Origin: Hyphomonadaceae bacterium UBA1933
GTDB lineage: Bacteria; Pseudomonadota; Alphaproteobacteria; Caulobacterales; Aquidulcibacteraceae
Length of the DNA stretch: 64,000 bases
Direction: 5' to 3'
Assembly: GCA_002337085.1 (NCBI GenBank)
Contig: DDFH01000007.1
Coordinates: 62,001-126,000 of the forward strand
Shown here: positions 61,628-64,000 of the stretch, piece after piece
Position numbering within the stretch: the first letter of the stretch is position 1
How the letters are laid out: the number at the start of each line of letters is the position of its first letter
Notes under the pieces: model-generated
The model's input: only the letters and a program-made list of their open reading frames with translations
The model's database searches: none
Told to the model about the DNA's origin: nothing
Position numbers and translations under genes: made by a program

Positions 61628-63514
61628 TTATTTTGCGTTATCATCTCCGAACACACGATTAAGGCGTTCAGGATAAGTTTTTGTTTTGGTTCTTTCACGT
61701 GCGATATTGCCAAAAATGGTCATAATATCTTCTTGGATTGAACCACGGACACTTTGCTCAGCTTGGGCAAGCCTGTCCGGAGCTTTATTTTCATCATCGC
61801 GTTGAATATTATCAATACGAACAACGGCATATTGCACACCATCAGCCACAGGGCCAAAAGTAATTGCGCCTTTTTTCGCATCAAAAATTGCCGCAGATAA
61901 TTCTTTAGAACCTTGACCACGAAGCAATGGTTGTGGCGGTTTTACAATTGTAAGATTATATTTTTTTGCCGCAGCTTCTAATGAAGACGATTGGGCAAAT
62001 TTCAAAATCTCTTCGGCTTTGGCTTTTACACGTTTACCAAGCTCTTCACGTACCCATGCTTGGGCAAGTTCGGTTTTAACTTCTGCAAGTGGAACTGGTG
62101 CTTTCGGTTTGATATTATCAACACGGAACGCAACATAGCTATCATTTTTAGAAGTTAATAAATCTGTTGTGTCACCTTTGGCGATATTAAAGACATCGTC
62201 AAAACCGCTCATGATATTGGAAATTAGCTCAGGAACTTTACCAGTATTAAGTTCTTGTCCTTGTTGTGTAATACCAACAAGTTTAGTTATTTTAAAACCA
62301 GCTTTTCCAGCAGCAACCTCAACACTATCACCTTGGGAAACCGCTTGTTCATAGGTTTCAGTGGCGGTTGTAAGTTCTTGTCCAGCTTGCTCTTTTGCCA
62401 ATTCTTCACGAATTTTAACCGAAGCAGTTGCAAAATCAGCAGGTTTTTCGGCCTGTTCACTGGTAACAACAAATGCAGAATAAGAAAGCGCACCTTTTAC
62501 AGATGATGCCGCGCCCACCGGTGCAGAGAATACAGCTTTACCAACCTCTTTATCTGGAATTTGCGCCAATGTTGAATCATTAAAAGTAAGTGGATTTTGC
62601 AAACCAAGTGACTTTGAAATTTCAACGGGATTTTTACCGGCTTTAAGCATTGCAGCAGCCTGATTTGCCTTTGCTTCATCTGGTGCAACGATTTGAACAA
62701 ATGAACGTTTAGCAGGAACTACTAATTTATCTTTCTGAATATTAAAGATTTTTTGCACTTCTGCTTCATCAACTTTAACTCGCGGAAGGAAGTCGGTTAA
62801 TTGTGCGACAACCACAGTTACATCACGGGTCTCAGGGCGCATCAAACGCTCTTTATTTTGGTTATAGAAATTTTGTAAATCCTGATCAGTAGGGGTAGGT
62901 GTACCGCCAACCATTGCAGGGGTCACAGGAAGCATAGAAACTGTGCGACGCTCTGTTGAATATGCGAGAGTTTGTGATGAATAATATTTTGGTGCACGGA
63001 AACCAGAAACAGCCGCAACGGTCATAAGTTGACGTGCCATGTCATTACGAACAGAAGTTTCAAACTGTGCAACAGTAAGCTTATTTTGGCTTAGAGTTTG
63101 TTGATATGCAATTTCAGAAAACTTGCCAGTTGTTGGATCGATAAAAGCAGGAATTTTTGCGATTTCTGACTTAAGCTTGGTATCAGAAACATAGACACCA
63201 ATAATTTGCATCAATGCGCCAAATGCTTTTTCAGAAACCATTTGTTCAAGAATTGCGATATCTTCTTTTGCGTCGCGAACTTGCTGCGTAGTTACGGTTT
63301 GTTTTGTTTCTTCACTGGCACGTTTAATAAAACGATCAAATTCAGTTTTATATTCAGCAGTCGTGATATCTTTGCCGTTTACCGTTGCAAGATTATCCTT
63401 ATTATTGGATTTGAAAACATCGTTGATGCCCCAAACAGCAAAAGAAACAACCAACAGGCCCATGAGAATTTTTGCAACCCATGAACGTGCAAATTTACGA
63501 ACCATTCCTAGCAT
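61628..63514 (-). CDS. ppiD: Membrane-anchored peptidylprolyl isomerase, PpiD/SurA-N type
   Basis: A 628-residue periplasmic chaperone held by an N-terminal helix (about 14-30, AKILMGLLVVSFAVWGI). It has a SurA-N-like region (about 35-190), a PPIC parvulin-type segment (about 240-370) that is weakly conserved, and a long C-terminal part with KTELAQAWVREELGKRVKAKAEEIL. PpiD assists folding of secreted proteins at the Sec exit. It is divergent from tpiA and leads the trpEGDC-ridA gene run, a gene order known in Caulobacter and related bacteria. Confidence 0.9.
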   Translation of the reverse strand: MLGMVRKFARSWVAKILMGLLVVSFAVWGINDVFKSNNKDNLATVNGKDITTAEYKTEFDRFIKRASEETKQTVTTQQVRDAKEDIAILEQMVSEKAFGALMQIIGVYVSDTKLKSEIAKIPAFIDPTTGKFSEIAYQQTLSQNKLTVAQFETSVRNDMARQLMTVAAVSGFRAPKYYSSQTLAYSTERRTVSMLPVTPAMVGGTPTPTDQDLQNFYNQNKERLMRPETRDVTVVVAQLTDFLPRVKVDEAEVQKIFNIQKDKLVVPAKRSFVQIVAPDEAKANQAAAMLKAGKNPVEISKSLGLQNPLTFNDSTLAQIPDKEVGKAVFSAPVGAASSVKGALSYSAFVVTSEQAEKPADFATASVKIREELAKEQAGQELTTATETYEQAVSQGDSVEVAAGKAGFKITKLVGITQQGQELNTGKVPELISNIMSGFDDVFNIAKGDTTDLLTSKNDSYVAFRVDNIKPKAPVPLAEVKTELAQAWVREELGKRVKAKAEEILKFAQSSSLEAAAKKYNLTIVKPPQPLLRGQGSKELSAAIFDAKKGAITFGPVADGVQYAVVRIDNIQRDDENKAPDRLAQAEQSVRGSIQEDIMTIFGNIARERTKTKTYPERLNRVFGDDNAK

Positions 63515-63677
63515 ATTTTAATCCCTAATATTCTGGGGGATTGCAACGCAAGGAAAGTGCGGCAAAATTACCCCTGAAATTACTGTCACAAATTCCTTCC
63601 TTAGTGATGCTTTAAGTTATAAGCAAGCATTTGATTACATGATATGTATCAAAATTAATGTAAAACTGGGGAAAAAT

Positions 63678-64000
63678 ATGGAAAAATCAAAATATATTTA
63701 CGGTAATTGGAAAATGAATGGCCTTTTGGGGCATTTGGAACTTGCTAAAGCTGTTGAAGCTGGCGTTAATGAAATTGGCGCAAAAAATGTTGAAGTTGGC
63801 ATATGTCCGCCTTTTACCCTCCTGAAAACCATTAAAGACGGAATCAATTCAATTGTAGTCGGCGCTCAAGATTGCCATTTTGCTGAAAGCGGTGCGCACA
63901 CAGGTGATATTTCTGCGGCAATGTTAAAAGAAATCGGCATCGGCGCTGTAATTCTTGGCCATTCCGAAAGAAGAACAAACCATTTTGAATCATCTGAATT
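63678..64000 (+). CDS. tpiA: Triosephosphate isomerase (partial, N-terminal part)
   Basis: About 107 residues are present before the window ends. YIYGNWKMNG (about 6-15, catalytic Lys in NWKMN), ICPPFTLLK, VGAQDCHFAESGAHTGDISAAMLKEIG and VILGHSERRTN (catalytic His-Ser-Glu region) are diagnostic. The enzyme interconverts glyceraldehyde-3-phosphate and dihydroxyacetone phosphate. GGGGAAAA a few bases before the ATG is the ribosome site. It is divergent from ppiD across a 163-base region that holds both promoters, the normal alphaproteobacterial order. Confidence 0.95.
   Translation, partial: MEKSKYIYGNWKMNGLLGHLELAKAVEAGVNEIGAKNVEVGICPPFTLLKTIKDGINSIVVGAQDCHFAESGAHTGDISAAMLKEIGIGAVILGHSERRTNHFESSE

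Noticed and set aside
1..64000. Prophage, insertion sequence, integron, CRISPR array or antiphage island
   Set aside because: No transposase, integrase, phage structural genes, direct-repeat arrays or terminal inverted repeats were found; the window is mostly conserved core genes.

Overview
The window is an AT-rich stretch of an alphaproteobacterial chromosome, densely packed on both strands, with no prophage, insertion sequence or CRISPR array that I can see. Gene blocks point to the alphaproteobacteria: tpiA | ppiD-trpE-trpG-trpD-trpC; pyrB-pyrC'-plsY-dprA-topA next to rnr; erpA-xthA | dgt-SPOR-nagZ-scpA-scpB-tatABC; and mreBCD-mrdA-rodA. A tRNA-His without an encoded G-1 and with discriminator A73 narrows this to the Rhodobacterales/Rhizobiales/Caulobacterales/Hyphomonadaceae group. 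A Caulobacterales/Maricaulales-like aerobe with TonB receptors and a Gram-negative envelope fits best, but this placement is inference.

Layout. 1-4.7 kb (minus): a CobS-like membrane protein, a DUF1289 protein, a dihydroorotase with most catalytic residues, a feruloyl-CoA-synthase-like ligase and the start of a thiamine-diphosphate enzyme. 4.8-6.3 kb (minus): zinc ABC transporter znuCB behind a Zur-like operator. 6.3-15.3 kb: soluble lytic transglycosylase, dapA-smpB, a group of small single-pass membrane proteins, trmFO, xthA and erpA. 15.4-21.9 kb (plus): dgt, a SPOR protein, nagZ, scpAB and tatABC. 21.9-30.8 kb (minus): rnr, topA, dprA, plsY, a catalytically dead dihydroorotase homologue and pyrB. 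31.0-33.7 kb (plus): a Fur-box-preceded operon for an outer-membrane protein, a periplasmic FMN-binding protein, its flavin transferase ApbE and a His-rich four-helix membrane protein. 33.7-37.3 kb: ruvX, thrB, a NUDIX hydrolase, an orphan anchored protein and a ZIP-like transporter. 37.3-45.4 kb: uvrB and the rod-shape cluster mreB-mreC-mreD-mrdA-rodA. 45.4-54.3 kb: a lipoprotein cytochrome c, an enoyl-CoA hydratase, a TonB-dependent receptor, a crystallin-like secreted protein, an M48 protease, tRNA-His, a ThiO-like oxidase, an SLT-domain protein and a DUF429-like protein. 54.4-64 kb: nadE, lrgAB, the ppiD-trpEGDC-ridA operon and the start of tpiA.

The most interesting part is the 31.0-33.7 kb operon. 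I read it as an iron-regulated electron path out of the cytoplasmic membrane. A membrane b-type cytochrome would pass electrons to a covalently flavinylated periplasmic protein, perhaps as a ferric reductase. It sits between pyrB and ruvX, which I recall as close neighbours in related genomes. Other points are a CobS homologue that has lost its acidic metal-binding motifs, a dead/live dihydroorotase pair, a pair of paralogous small membrane proteins, and ridA inside a trp operon.

No intergenic gap exceeds about 300 bases. Several coding starts were moved from the longest open frame to an internal ATG, in most cases because it has a better ribosome-binding site; each case is noted.
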